DNA of 64,000 bases from an uncultured Luminiphilus sp. (GCA_943840615.1 CALSVI010000002.1:62001-126000); one strand, 5' to 3'. Positions 37,113-48,470 are shown, numbered from the stretch's first letter. Numbers and translations: made by a program. Notes: a model not told the origin generated them from the letters alone.

Positions 37113-37598
37113 TCAGTCGACGGTGCGTTTCAACCACATCCACTGTGCCAGCACACCGACGACAAACGCGGCCAGAAATGCCGAGTGAAAATTTTGCACC
37201 AACGGCGCATCAAGCGAATCCACAAAGGGATCGCCCACGGGTAGGCGCCGCAGAAAATCGGTAATGGCGGGCAACATGTGAAACAGCACGGTGGCGCTGT
37301 AGGCGCCGGTCTGTAAATACACGGACCACTTACCAAAGGGCTTCAACGTCTCCAACACATAGCCCGCCAAAAGCGCCGTCAGGGTGAGCACTGCCAAAAT
37401 ATGCCCTACACCGAAGCCGCCCTGGTTATAAATGGCCAGCGCAGAACCCGCGACCACCAGCGTGATCAAAAGATAGGCGCGACCCGACGCATCTGATGAT
37501 CGAATCATTTTATGCTGGTAGAGCGCGGAGGCGGCCGTAATGATCGCGATCACACCCGTGATGGTGTGAAACCAGCCGAGCAAAGTCATTGGAGGCAT
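37113..37598 (-). CDS. Four-span membrane protein of unknown function
   Basis: This 161-residue protein has four predicted membrane spans (about residues 5-25, 42-60, 66-88 and 135-155). Histidines sit at span ends (WFHTITGV, GHILAVLTL, VLFHMLPAITDF, QNFHSAFLAAFVVGVL), a pattern seen in haem- or quinone-associated and DUF2306-type proteins. I do not recognise the family firmly. It starts the three-gene small membrane-protein group 37598-36554. Confidence 0.68.
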   Translation of the reverse strand: MPPMTLLGWFHTITGVIAIITAASALYQHKMIRSSDASGRAYLLITLVVAGSALAIYNQGGFGVGHILAVLTLTALLAGYVLETLKPFGKWSVYLQTGAYSATVLFHMLPAITDFLRRLPVGDPFVDSLDAPLVQNFHSAFLAAFVVGVLAQWMWLKRTVD

Positions 37599-37715
37599 CA
37601 GTAATATCCTATTTCAGTTTGCAATGACCTTGATAGCCGGGAAGACATCAAGGAATGACGCAAGGGCACTCGAGTCTATTGAGCGCGCCCTGATGTGGCA
37701 AGGGTTCACTCTGCT

Positions 37716-38576
37716 TCAGTCGGGTGGAGCAAAGGCCTGGGAAAATTGCTGCACGAAGGATTCCAAATCCATGGCGGGGCGATCCAGTAAATCGGCGGTA
37801 GTCGAGCTTTGTTCCTCCAGAGATCCCGCAGCGATCTCGGCAAACAGCTCGCAGACGGCGTCGAGCTGCCAGGCTGATTGTATGAATTGCTCCAACACGG
37901 CTCGAAATGCAGCCGAGGTTTGTTCAACGTAGCGGATCTCGCGCTGCAGTACCCCACCCATACGTTGTGCCACCTCGTGAAAATCCATGAGTGAAGGTCC
38001 CGTCAGTCGGTACACCTGCCCCGCGTGACCAGCCCCTGTCAGCGCCACGGCAGCCACCTCTCCCACGTCCCGGGCGTCAATCATGGCGGTCTTCGCGCCG
38101 CCAAGCGGCAGAGAAAAACTGCCAGTACGGCTGATCGATGCGGCGTACATCAGCATATTTTGCATGTAATAGTTAGGGCGCAGAAACGTCCAGTCCACGC
38201 CCAAACCGATAATGTGTTGCTCAGTGTCGTAATGGTTTTTGGGCAGCGCCGCTGTGGCCTCCGGTGCCGCCTCCATAGAAGACACCTTCACCAGATGTGA
38301 TACCCCCGCATCGGCCGCCAGGCTGGCGAATTGACGCTCCAGACCGGCCTGATCGGGATGATTACCCATAACAATGAGGGCGCGGCTGATTCCCTGCAGG
38401 GCTTCACCCATGCTGGCAGGGTCGGCGAGATCACCTTGCACGACCTGAACATCCGGGCCTGCCACCGCCATCTTCTCCGGGTCACGCACCAGAGCCCGGA
38501 AGGGCACTCCTGCCCGAGACAGTGCTTTACCCGCGGCAGTGCCGACACGCCCCGTGGCACCTGTCAGTAAGATCAT
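37716..38576 (-). CDS. NmrA-type NAD(P)-binding Rossmann oxidoreductase
   Basis: This 286-residue atypical short-chain dehydrogenase begins MILLTGATGRVGTAAGKAL, the dinucleotide-binding loop. It contains the family segments LVRDPEKM, QGDLADPASM, HLVKVSSMEA and FLRPNYYMQNML. NmrA-like proteins include quinone reductases and redox-sensing regulators; no catalytic YxxxK is evident. The ATG at 38576 has GAGGGG upstream; the longer upstream reading has no family similarity. The 117 bases downstream (37599-37715) hold nothing recognised. Confidence 0.85.
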   Translation of the reverse strand: MILLTGATGRVGTAAGKALSRAGVPFRALVRDPEKMAVAGPDVQVVQGDLADPASMGEALQGISRALIVMGNHPDQAGLERQFASLAADAGVSHLVKVSSMEAAPEATAALPKNHYDTEQHIIGLGVDWTFLRPNYYMQNMLMYAASISRTGSFSLPLGGAKTAMIDARDVGEVAAVALTGAGHAGQVYRLTGPSLMDFHEVAQRMGGVLQREIRYVEQTSAAFRAVLEQFIQSAWQLDAVCELFAEIAAGSLEEQSSTTADLLDRPAMDLESFVQQFSQAFAPPD

Positions 38577-38701
38577 ATTCCCCTCGCGGTCATCATCCGG
38601 CGGCGCAGTTTGATACGCTGTGCGCTGACGAAAACAGGTTGCAGAAAACGATGTCGAGATGCGTCTCACCCGCGCATCGACAGCGCTCAGGGGACCATAG
38701 C

Positions 38702-38992
38702 ATGTCTCGCTGTTCACCGACCGCATCAGCGGTCGGCTCCAAAACACTGCGCCAGGCTCGGTTATTGCCCGTTTACCTCGCTTGGGCGTTGTCGGGTTGT
38801 GCGATGCAGCCCGACAGCCCGCAAGCCCAGCTCTATCCCGAAAATCAGCAACCCCATTTCAAAACCTTTGCCGCCCGGGTGGGTGGCACCTATCACGAAC
38901 GCGAACTACAAAAGCACCAGATCATCGATATCTACCGAGAACCGACTCCCGACGAAGGCCTTATGACGGATGAATGTGTGGTGCGAGAATGA
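38702..38992 (+). CDS. Putative small lipoprotein
   Basis: This 96-residue protein has a signal sequence ending in the lipobox ALSGC (cysteine 33), so it is probably lipidated and anchored in a membrane. The mature part is about 60 polar residues (ARVGGTYHERELQKHQIIDIYRE) without a recognised domain. Its stop overlaps the start of the DUF1643 gene as ATGA. The function is unknown. Confidence 0.6.
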   Translation: MSRCSPTASAVGSKTLRQARLLPVYLAWALSGCAMQPDSPQAQLYPENQQPHFKTFAARVGGTYHERELQKHQIIDIYREPTPDEGLMTDECVVRE

Positions 38993-39487
38993 CAGGCAGT
39001 GCTATCTCAACCGCAGGCGCTGCGGGATTTTCCCGCTGCCGACGCTACCGGTATTGGCTCCGCAGAAGTTGGGACACCACCCTTCCCCAATGTGCTTTTA
39101 TCGGCCTGAACCCTTCTACCGCAGATGCCGATACTGACGACCCTACGTTGCGGCGCTGTGTCGATTTTGCAAAGCAATGGGGGTGCGGATCACTGCTGCT
39201 CGTGAATCTCTTTGCGCTGCGAGCGACCGACCCTCGCGCACTGACCACGGTGCCGGACCCTATCGGCCCGCGGGCCAACATCTGGCTGCGCCGCGCAAAG
39301 CACGAGTCAAAATTGCTCGTTGCCGCCTGGGGTAACGGCGGGCATGCTCCAGAACCGCGGCCATACCGTGGCCACGTTGCTCGGCGCTTTACAGTGCCTT
39401 GGCGTCACCGCGCAAAACATGCCGCGACACCCTCTCTATTGCCCAAAGAATATGCCACTCATTCCATTCCTGAATCGCGACCTTTAA
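38989..39487 (+). CDS. DUF1643 family protein (one frameshift)
   Basis: DUF1643 is recognised by FIGLNPSTADADTDDPTLRRC-like text (IGLNPSTADADTDDPT), then WGCGSLLLVNLFALRATDP and LLVAAWGNGGH. The C-terminal half, NRGHTVATLLGALQCLG and MPRHPLYCPKNM, lies in the next frame. The break is one extra base at about 39352, and the length of 499 nt fits. The family is of unknown function. The start ATG is embedded in the stop of the lipoprotein gene. Confidence 0.82.
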
Positions 39488-39685
39488 GTCGCGACTAATG
39501 CGCCGCGCCGTCGGCGCTAACCTTGCGTGAATATCGACAACAGCAAAGCAGTTCTGACCAATACCATCCTTTTCGGTCGGCAAGCTGGTTCTCGCTTTTG
39601 ATTTGGGTATTCTGATTGACCGGGGCGACGGACTGCCCACGAGGGGCCCAAAGGGGCTAGAAGATTGATTTACACGGAGGTAGAG

Positions 39686-40225
39686 ATGAAAGATTTTGCA
39701 ACACCGCACACCAACGCCAGCTTCAGCAGAAACAACAGCAACAGCAACAGCAACTCGGATTTTCCCCTTTACCTACACAAAGTACCCGGCCGAGACCGGC
39801 CGCAGCTGGCCAATCCCTGGGACTCGCTGACGCGCGCCTCACACCGGCCCATACCCGAGATACCCGCAGAGTTGTCGGTTCGTATTTCGGGCCGTGCCCC
39901 ACACGAGCTATCGCGGACCACACTCTATGTCACGGACCTTCTGCTCTGTGGCGACCTGCTGCGGCTGCGCTCTGAAGAAGTCGCTGACACCCTGCACATC
40001 AGCCCAACCACACTGCGTCGAAGGCTTCGTGCTGACGGTACCAACTACCAAAGTATTCTCGACCATGTGCGGCGGCATCGTTGCACCGTCATGCTCGAAA
40101 AGCGCTGGTTACCCGGCAAGTGTGTGGCGTGGGAGCTCGGCTACGCCGAAGTGAATAGCTTCTATCGAGCGTTTCGACGCTGGACCGGGCATAACTACAG
40201 TGACTTAAAGCAGCTGTTCGTCTAG
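39686..40225 (+). CDS. AraC-type helix-turn-helix protein without a sensor domain
   Basis: The C-terminal 100 residues form an AraC-family DNA-binding domain: VADTLHISPTTLRRRLRADGTNYQSILDHVRR, then the second helix-turn-helix CVAWELGYAEVNSFYRAFRRWTGHNYSDLK (both seen between 39970 and 40210). The N-terminal 75 residues are too short for a usual AraC sensor and begin with an Asn/Ser run. The ATG at 39686 has a strong GGAGGT site five bases upstream. The 198 bases before it hold no other feature I recognise. Confidence 0.8.
   Translation: MKDFATPHTNASFSRNNSNSNSNSDFPLYLHKVPGRDRPQLANPWDSLTRASHRPIPEIPAELSVRISGRAPHELSRTTLYVTDLLLCGDLLRLRSEEVADTLHISPTTLRRRLRADGTNYQSILDHVRRHRCTVMLEKRWLPGKCVAWELGYAEVNSFYRAFRRWTGHNYSDLKQLFV
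39731..39754 (+). repeat. AAC/AGC triplet repeat in the AraC-type gene
   Basis: A short microsatellite of alternating AAC and AGC triplets encodes NNSNSNSN near the N-terminus. Length change in units of three or six would alter the linker but keep the frame. Confidence 0.8.
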
Positions 40226-40289
40226 CTATACGGCCCTTCATCGTTTCAGCACCGGGTATTCAGACGACCCCAATACCTCGGAGCGAAGG

Positions 40290-41081
40290 CTATACCTGAC
40301 TGTCGCCCTCGGGGGACGCGAAGTAGCCGAGCCAAGCGTAAACCCGATAGCCGACCCACTCATGGATAGCACGAGTAGAGCGGGAGAGGCGCTCGGCCGT
40401 GGGTAACCAGCCGGGAACTGGGCCGATAATCGAGGGCGTTTGGTGATCGGTTGCCACGGCCGTCACAATGAAACCCTGACTGGTAAAGGCGGCTGCGGCA
40501 CGGCGCATGTGACTGGCGCTGGTGACCAACAAGATGTGCTCGATACCGCGACCTTGCAGTAGCGCCCGCGTGTACTGTGCGTTCTCCCGCGTCGTGCGGC
40601 TGTCGGGCTCCTGTATCAACGGCGCTGCGGGAAGACCCAGGCTGCCCCACTTCTGCGCCATCATCACCGACTCGGGGAGGCCTCCGGAAAGCGTCGTACC
40701 ACCCGATAGCACGACCAATGGCGCCTTTTGAGCTCTGTAGAGTGTTACGCCTCGCCAGAGGCGATCGGCGGCCTGATTAAAGTCGCCCCCGAGACCAAAG
40801 CGCGATTCCCCGTTGATCCCCCCACCGAGTACCACGATCGCCTCCGCCTGGGGTAACTCCTCATCGGCAAACGCCGGGTAGGCAGCCTCAAGCGGCCCTA
40901 AAAGACCCGACGCACCCCACTCCGTGGCGCAGCAATACAACCATAGCGTGGCTATCAAAGTCAGCGTATTCGCCCTGCCGCGCGCGCCACGCAACCGCAT
41001 TAACATCGCAACTATCAGAAGAAACAGGCTGAGCGACAGGGGATAAATCAGCAGTGAAAGCGTCTTGCTGACTAGCAGCAT
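40290..41081 (-). CDS. DUF218 (ElyC/SanA/YdcF-like) membrane-anchored protein
   Basis: This 263-residue protein has two N-terminal membrane spans and a DUF218 domain: AEAIVVLGGGINGESR, PLVVLSGGTTLSGGLPES, DSRTTRENAQYTRALL and LLVTSASHMRRAAAAF. E. coli ElyC and SanA relatives are linked to envelope integrity. It starts 3 bases after the purA stop, so it ends the hflK-hflC-hisZ-purA run. Confidence 0.87.
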   Translation of the reverse strand: MLLVSKTLSLLIYPLSLSLFLLIVAMLMRLRGARGRANTLTLIATLWLYCCATEWGASGLLGPLEAAYPAFADEELPQAEAIVVLGGGINGESRFGLGGDFNQAADRLWRGVTLYRAQKAPLVVLSGGTTLSGGLPESVMMAQKWGSLGLPAAPLIQEPDSRTTRENAQYTRALLQGRGIEHILLVTSASHMRRAAAAFTSQGFIVTAVATDHQTPSIIGPVPGWLPTAERLSRSTRAIHEWVGYRVYAWLGYFASPEGDSQV

Positions 41082-41084
41082 CTC

Positions 41085-43549
<2,465 letters not shown>

Positions 43550-43620
43550 CGTGTCATTCCGCCAGGATGTAGTGCCGCAGAAAGCGCTCGGCGAGAGAAT
43601 ACCACAGGGGAGCGGGGCTG

Positions 43621-43647
43621 AGTCCGGGCGCAACAGCCGCCCGGACT
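43621..43647 (-). terminator. Ten-base-pair hairpin between hflC and hisZ
   Basis: AGTCCGGGCG and CGCCCGGACT pair perfectly around a 7-base loop. On the gene strand the hairpin follows hflC and precedes hisZ, but no T-run comes after it. It may cause partial termination or protect the upstream message. Confidence 0.45.
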
Positions 43648-43674
43648 TATTTCAGATCAGATCAGTCGCCGGAA

Positions 43675-44535
43675 TTAGGATTCCGAAGGTACTTGAAAAA
43701 CTCGACTGTCGGGCTGCAGCAGCATGACGTCACTACCCGCGTTGAAGGTGTCACGGTAAGCCTGCAGGCTGCGAGTGAAAGAGTAAAACTCGGGATCCTG
43801 ATTAAAGGCTTCGGCGTATATCCGGGTCGCCTCTGCATCCCCGTTACCGCGCACAATTTCAGCGTCGCGGAACGCGTTCGCTTCGATCACTGTCACCTCT
43901 CGGTCAGCCGCTGCACGAATACCCTCCGCCAATTCCTTGCCCTCGGATCGGAGTTCCCTGGCCTCTTTCTCACGTTCCGCATTCATTCTCCGATAAACGG
44001 ATTCCGAAACATCGGGCGGCAGGTCAATTTTCTTGACCCTGACGTCAATGACCTCGACACCCAGTTCTTCGTTCGCCACTTCATTAAGCTGCGCGGTGAT
44101 AGCCAGCATTAGCTGGTCACGCTGTCCCGATACCACCTCTTGGACCGTGCGAACCGCCACCTGGTTACGCAGGCCATCATTAATACGCTGAGCAAGGAGC
44201 CCTGCTGCGCGGTTCTCCTCACCATTCGTGGCGGTGTAATACTTCGCGGTATCCGTCACCCGAAACTTGGCGTAAGAATCAACAATGAGCGCTTTCTTTT
44301 CCTGCGTAAAAAAGCGCTCGGGGCTGCTATCTACCGTGAGGATGCGACCATCGAATTTGCGCACATTATTCACGAACGGAATTTTTAAGTGCAGGCCCGG
44401 CCTCAGATCCGGATCCACCACTTCACCGAACTTGAGCAATACGCCGCGCTGCGTCTCTCTGATGACGTACAAGCTGTTTGACAGCACGACCACCACTACA
44501 GCAACGAGAATCCCTACCAGTGTTTGCTTGGTCAT
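43675..44535 (-). CDS. hflC: Membrane protease modulator HflC
   Basis: HflC forms with HflK the large SPFH cage around the FtsH protease. An N-terminal membrane span (LVGILVAVVVVVLSNSLYVI) is followed by the SPFH domain (ETQRGVLLKFGEVV, GLHLKIPFVNNV). A long helix with GVEVIDVRVKKIDLP and REKEARELRSEG comes next. The start MTKQ (44535) lies 3 bases before the end of hflK on the same transcript. Its 286 residues are normal. Confidence 0.95.
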   Translation of the reverse strand: MTKQTLVGILVAVVVVVLSNSLYVIRETQRGVLLKFGEVVDPDLRPGLHLKIPFVNNVRKFDGRILTVDSSPERFFTQEKKALIVDSYAKFRVTDTAKYYTATNGEENRAAGLLAQRINDGLRNQVAVRTVQEVVSGQRDQLMLAITAQLNEVANEELGVEVIDVRVKKIDLPPDVSESVYRRMNAEREKEARELRSEGKELAEGIRAAADREVTVIEANAFRDAEIVRGNGDAEATRIYAEAFNQDPEFYSFTRSLQAYRDTFNAGSDVMLLQPDSRVFQVPSES

Positions 44536-44537
44536 GA

Positions 44538-45695
44538 TCAACGCCCTCCCCGTCGAGCCGCTGCTGCGTCAATATCGCGACGCAGCTGCTCCGATACCTG
44601 ATCGACAATCTCGCGCATATCACGCTCGTTCACCCCGGCGCGGCCGGCCGCACTGCGCGCTTGGCCCGCGTTGGGGACCATCTTATCGAGAGGAAGGTAG
44701 AGCACATTATTGCCACCATCGACGTCGACCATCACCTTATTGGTGTTAGCAAAGACTGACTGCACCGAATCGATATACAGCCGCTCGCGGGTGACCTCTG
44801 GCGCCTTGCGGTATTCGGTGAGCAGCTGCGTGAAACGCTGCGCTTCACCCGTTGCCTGAGCGATCACCTGATCTCGATAGGCATTGGATTCCTCTAATAC
44901 CCGCTGCGCGGCACCGCGTGCCTCGGGAACAATGCCGTTGGCGTAAGACTGCGCTTCGTTCTTCACCCTTTCCTCGTCCTCACGCGCCTTGATCACGTCA
45001 TCGAAAGCGCCCTGAACCTGTGAGGGGGGCTTGGACTCATCAATATTAATCTTGGAGACCTGAATACCGGTGGTGTAATCCCTCAGATACTGTTGCAGTC
45101 TGTCTCGCACCTCGAAACCAATCGCTGCTCGGCCCTCAGTGAGCGCAAGATCCATAGTCGTGTCTCCGACCACATGCCGAAGCGCGCTTTGCGCGGCATG
45201 CTGCAAAGAGACCTCCGGGTCGCGAACCTGAAGCACGAAGGCCTGCGGGTCGGCAATCACGTATTGCACAGACATACTCACTTCGACAATATTCTCATCC
45301 TGGGTGAGCATTACCTCGCGCAGACCGGAGGCACGAACTTTCGTGGTATTGACCGTAATCACCTCATCAATGAGCGGCGGATTCCACTGCAGACCCGGTG
45401 TGAGCGTAGAGTGGTACTCACCAAACCGGAGTACGACCGCGCGTTCTTGCTCGTCGAGCTGATAGAACCCCATCAACCCCCACACCAGCAAGATGCCGCC
45501 GAAGACCATGCCCAATAGAGCGCTGGAAACACCGCCCTTGGCAGGGCCACTGCCACCCCGGCCGCCTCCAAACATGCCGGCAAGGCGTTGCTGAAGCTTT
45601 TTGAAGGCCTCGTCAAGATCTGGCGGACCCTGATTGCCTCCGCCCCACGGGTCACGTGGGCCTTTATTACCGCCCCCGGGCTCATTCCATGACAT
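44538..45695 (-). CDS. hflK: Membrane protease modulator HflK
   Basis: HflK is the partner of HflC. The Gly/Pro-rich N-terminus (SWNEPGGGNKGPRDPWGGG) is typical, followed by a membrane span at about 60-80 and the SPFH domain (QLDEQERAVVLRFGEYHSTLTPG). The C-terminal helical rod includes ANGIVPEARGAAQRVLEESNAYRD. The ATG at 45695 gives 385 residues and removes an unrelated extension. Confidence 0.95.
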   Translation of the reverse strand: MSWNEPGGGNKGPRDPWGGGNQGPPDLDEAFKKLQQRLAGMFGGGRGGSGPAKGGVSSALLGMVFGGILLVWGLMGFYQLDEQERAVVLRFGEYHSTLTPGLQWNPPLIDEVITVNTTKVRASGLREVMLTQDENIVEVSMSVQYVIADPQAFVLQVRDPEVSLQHAAQSALRHVVGDTTMDLALTEGRAAIGFEVRDRLQQYLRDYTTGIQVSKINIDESKPPSQVQGAFDDVIKAREDEERVKNEAQSYANGIVPEARGAAQRVLEESNAYRDQVIAQATGEAQRFTQLLTEYRKAPEVTRERLYIDSVQSVFANTNKVMVDVDGGNNVLYLPLDKMVPNAGQARSAAGRAGVNERDMREIVDQVSEQLRRDIDAAAARRGGR

Positions 45696-45746
45696 AAGTG
45701 TGTTCCTCATTAACAGTCTGGACAGTCTAACAAACCCCAGCACAAG

Positions 45747-45772
45747 TTAGGGTTTTGATAGGAAAACCCTAA
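45747..45772 (-). other. Perfect 10-base-pair inverted repeat between hflX and hflK
   Basis: TTAGGGTTTT and AAAACCCTAA flank a 6-base loop. It lies after the hflX stop and about 50 bases before the hflK start on the minus strand. It lacks the GC-rich stem plus T-run of a standard terminator, so it could equally be a weak terminator, an mRNA processing site or a protein-binding palindrome. Confidence 0.5.
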
Positions 45773-45804
45773 AGCCTATTCATTTCCTGCCGATAAGGCA
45801 CCGA

Positions 45805-47055
45805 TCAGGGATTTAATCGGCGCCAGTCAGCCAGCGGTAGACGCACGTGTAGCCGGCTGCTGCCATCGGGCTCCCATTCTTCTTTACAGACCGCGCCCAT
45901 TTCATAAAGCGCTGCGCGCAGCCGCGCTCGATGAGGATCGAGGGTAATCTCCTCGTCAAATAATGCGCGTGACAATCGCTCTCTTACCGCCTCAAACAGC
46001 AAATCAATCCCCTCGCCGGTGACTGCTGACAGGTAGACCGCCACCGGTGTGCCCGCCTCATCGCGCACGATACGCGCGGGCTGTTCGAGCAAATCCAGCT
46101 TGTTGAACACGATCAGCTGCGGCAGCCCATCGGCCTTGATCTCGCCCAGCACTGCCTCGACATCGGCCATTAACTCGTCGCGATTAGCGGCCGAGACGTC
46201 TACCACATGAAGCAACAAACTCGCGTTAGCGGTCTCTTCCAGGGTGGCCTTAAAGGCTTCCACCAATGTGGTGGGCAAATCCGAAATAAACCCCACCGTA
46301 TCCGCAAACAACACTGGCCCGAGGTGCTCGATATCGACTCGGGCCAACGTCGGATCCAGCGTGGCAAACAACTTATCTGCTGCGTAAACCTCTGATGCAG
46401 TAATACGATTAAACAGCGTTGACTTGCCGGCATTGGTATAGCCCACCAGCGACAGTACGGGCAGCTCTGCCCGCCGCCGCGCGCGGCGGCTCTGTTCACG
46501 CTGGTTGCGCACTCGCTCTAACCGGCCCTGAATAGATTTAATTCTGGCTCGCAATAACCGGCGGTCGGTTTCCAACTGGGTTTCACCCGGCCCGCGCAAA
46601 CCAATGCCGCCCTTTTGCCGCTCCAGGTGTGTCCAGCCGCGCACCAGCCGGGTACTCATATGAGTCAGTTGAGCCAACTCGACCTGCAACTTGCCCTCGT
46701 GTGTGCGAGCACGCTGCGCAAAGATGTCCAGAATCAATCCTGTTCTGGCAAGCACCCTGCAGCACAGGATCTCCTCCAGGTTGCGCTCCTGACTCGGGCT
46801 GAGCGGATGATTAAAAATCACGAGCTCGGCCTCGTGCTCACGGCAGGCACTCGCAATTTGTTCAAGTTTCCCCTCTCCCACAAACGTGCGGGCGTGTGGG
46901 GCGCTCCGTGACCCGGTAATGGTCGCTACGGGCTCTCCGCCAGCGGAAGCGACCAGCTCCTCGAACTCCAAGAGGCTCAGGTCACGATCGGTTCCAGCCA
47001 GCTGCAACTGCACGAGCACAGCACGCTCACCGCCCTGATGACGCTCAAAGAACAT
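45805..47055 (-). CDS. hflX: Ribosome-dissociating GTPase HflX
   Basis: HflX splits stalled or heat-damaged ribosomes. The N-terminal domain (VGEGKLEQI, NHPLSPSQERNLEE) and the GLRGPGETQLETDRRLLRARI motif precede the G domain. G1 is GYTNAGKST, G3 is DTVGFISDLP and G4 is NKLD. The 416-residue protein has an ATG start 37 bases after the hfq stop, in the standard hfq-hflX-hflK-hflC order. Confidence 0.96.
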   Translation of the reverse strand: MFFERHQGGERAVLVQLQLAGTDRDLSLLEFEELVASAGGEPVATITGSRSAPHARTFVGEGKLEQIASACREHEAELVIFNHPLSPSQERNLEEILCCRVLARTGLILDIFAQRARTHEGKLQVELAQLTHMSTRLVRGWTHLERQKGGIGLRGPGETQLETDRRLLRARIKSIQGRLERVRNQREQSRRARRRAELPVLSLVGYTNAGKSTLFNRITASEVYAADKLFATLDPTLARVDIEHLGPVLFADTVGFISDLPTTLVEAFKATLEETANASLLLHVVDVSAANRDELMADVEAVLGEIKADGLPQLIVFNKLDLLEQPARIVRDEAGTPVAVYLSAVTGEGIDLLFEAVRERLSRALFDEEITLDPHRARLRAALYEMGAVCKEEWEPDGSSRLHVRLPLADWRRLNP

Positions 47056-47092
47056 GAAAAGTCAGGAGCGCCCGCAAGAGCGCGCTAGGTCA

Positions 47093-47338
47093 TCAATCTT
47101 CAGCTGACGCCTCATCATCGGCAGCGGGCAGGCGCACGTTGCGCGCGGGCACGACGGTAGAGATAGCGTGCTTGTAGACCATCTGCGAGACGGTGTTTTT
47201 CAACAGCACCACAAATTGATCAAAGGACTCGATCTGACCCTGCAGCTTGATGCCGTTGACCAGGTAAATCGAGACGGGGACTCTTTCCTTGCGCAGCGCG
47301 TTGAGGTAAGGGTCTTGTAAGGTATGCCCTTTCGACAT
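47093..47338 (-). CDS. hfq: RNA chaperone Hfq
   Basis: Hfq is the hexameric Sm-like protein that pairs small RNAs with mRNAs. It has [46 protein letters not shown]-type text (Sm1) and the Sm2 signature [12 protein letters not shown]. The C-terminal tail is short and acidic. An AAGGAG site sits five bases before the ATG. A terminator upstream separates it from miaA, so it probably has its own promoter. Confidence 0.97.
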   Translation of the reverse strand: MSKGHTLQDPYLNALRKERVPVSIYLVNGIKLQGQIESFDQFVVLLKNTVSQMVYKHAISTVVPARNVRLPAADDEASAED

Positions 47339-47430
47339 GGTTACTCCTTGGTTTCACAATCAAAGTTTTAACAATCAAAAATACGGCGCTCTTAACGAAA
47401 GCGCGTTACGGTCGCCAAGACGTTAGCGAC

Positions 47431-47453
47431 AAAAAAACTCCACCGAGGTGGAG
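47431..47453 (-). terminator. Rho-independent terminator downstream of miaA
   Basis: On the minus strand CTCCACC and GGTGGAG form a 7-base-pair stem with a 2-base loop as drawn, followed at once by seven Ts. It lies about 32 bases after the miaA stop and about 90 bases before hfq. Confidence 0.88.
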
Positions 47454-47484
47454 TGTCCATATTCTACTACGATCCGGACGTCAG

Positions 47485-48468
47485 CTAAAAGTTCCGCATG
47501 AACGCCTGAACGCGGGCATGCCAGAGGGTGCCGGGGCCGTCAGAAGCCGCTGTATCACTCGGAATCTTGGCTTCTACGGCGCTGCTGGGACTTTGGACTA
47601 GGCGACCCCTTTCATCCGTCAATAGCCAAGTCAGATCTGGCCAACTCCGGAGCCAGGTCAGTTGGCGTTTTGCAAGCTGACGGGTTGCCGCCAAAATCTT
47701 TTCGCGGCACTCCGCCAGGTCAATTTCACCGTCAAAAAAAGACCATACCTGCCGATAACCCACGGCGCGTATCGCCGGCAGATCGGTATGCAAGCCATTG
47801 CGGTCATAGAGACTCCTGACCTCCTCTAGCAGCCCTGCGTCAAACATCGCATCAAGGCGAGTCGCGATTCGCGCATGCAAGACACTGCGTTCCTGGGGGC
47901 AGAGGGCAATGCACTCGTATTCATCGGAGCCCCGCATAGACACACCCTGCTGCCAATCACTGAGCGGCTTACCGGTACCCCGATACACCTCCAGCGCGCG
48001 GCAAATTCGCTGACTGTGGTTGGGGTGAAGGCGCTCGGCAGTGACCGGGTCGACCGTTGCAAGTTGTTGGTGGAGCGCTGGCCAACCCTGCTTCCGAGCT
48101 TCGGCCTCAATGTCTGCTCGCACCTGCGGGTCGATAGCGGGCACATCATCGAGCCCCTCAATCAGCGCCCGAAAATAAAGCAGGCTGCCGCCGACCAGAA
48201 TCGGTTGACGCCCCCTACCCCGGATCTCTTCCATGCAGTGCTTCGCATCGCGGGCAAAGTCGGCCGCGGTGTAGGGATCCATGGGGTCACGCACGTGCAC
48301 CAAATGATGTGGGTAGTTCGGTTTTGCGGCCCCGATCGACAGTCCCCGGTAAACCAAAGCTGAATCCACGCTGATGAGCTCGGCATCAAAGCGCTCGGCA
48401 AGCGCTTCGGCCAAGGCTGACTTACCCGACGCCGTCGGGCCCATCAGTGCCAATACAGGGTCGGTCAC
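47485..48468 (-). CDS. miaA: tRNA dimethylallyltransferase
   Basis: MiaA transfers a dimethylallyl group to A37 of tRNAs reading UNN codons. The P-loop is MGPTASGKSALAEAL at residues 9-23. Further motifs are DSALVYRGLSIGAAKP, LVGGSLLYFRALIEGL, HPNHSQRICRALEVYRGTG and AIRAVGYRQVWSF. It has 327 residues and a GTG start, 2 bases after the mutL stop. Confidence 0.95.
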   Translation of the reverse strand: MTDPVLALMGPTASGKSALAEALAERFDAELISVDSALVYRGLSIGAAKPNYPHHLVHVRDPMDPYTAADFARDAKHCMEEIRGRGRQPILVGGSLLYFRALIEGLDDVPAIDPQVRADIEAEARKQGWPALHQQLATVDPVTAERLHPNHSQRICRALEVYRGTGKPLSDWQQGVSMRGSDEYECIALCPQERSVLHARIATRLDAMFDAGLLEEVRSLYDRNGLHTDLPAIRAVGYRQVWSFFDGEIDLAECREKILAATRQLAKRQLTWLRSWPDLTWLLTDERGRLVQSPSSAVEAKIPSDTAASDGPGTLWHARVQAFMRNF

Positions 48469-48470
48469 GG

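Noticed and set aside
39731-39754. Triplet repeat as part of a CRISPR or larger tandem array
   Set aside because: It is only 24 bases of in-frame codons with no spacers or flanking repeats.
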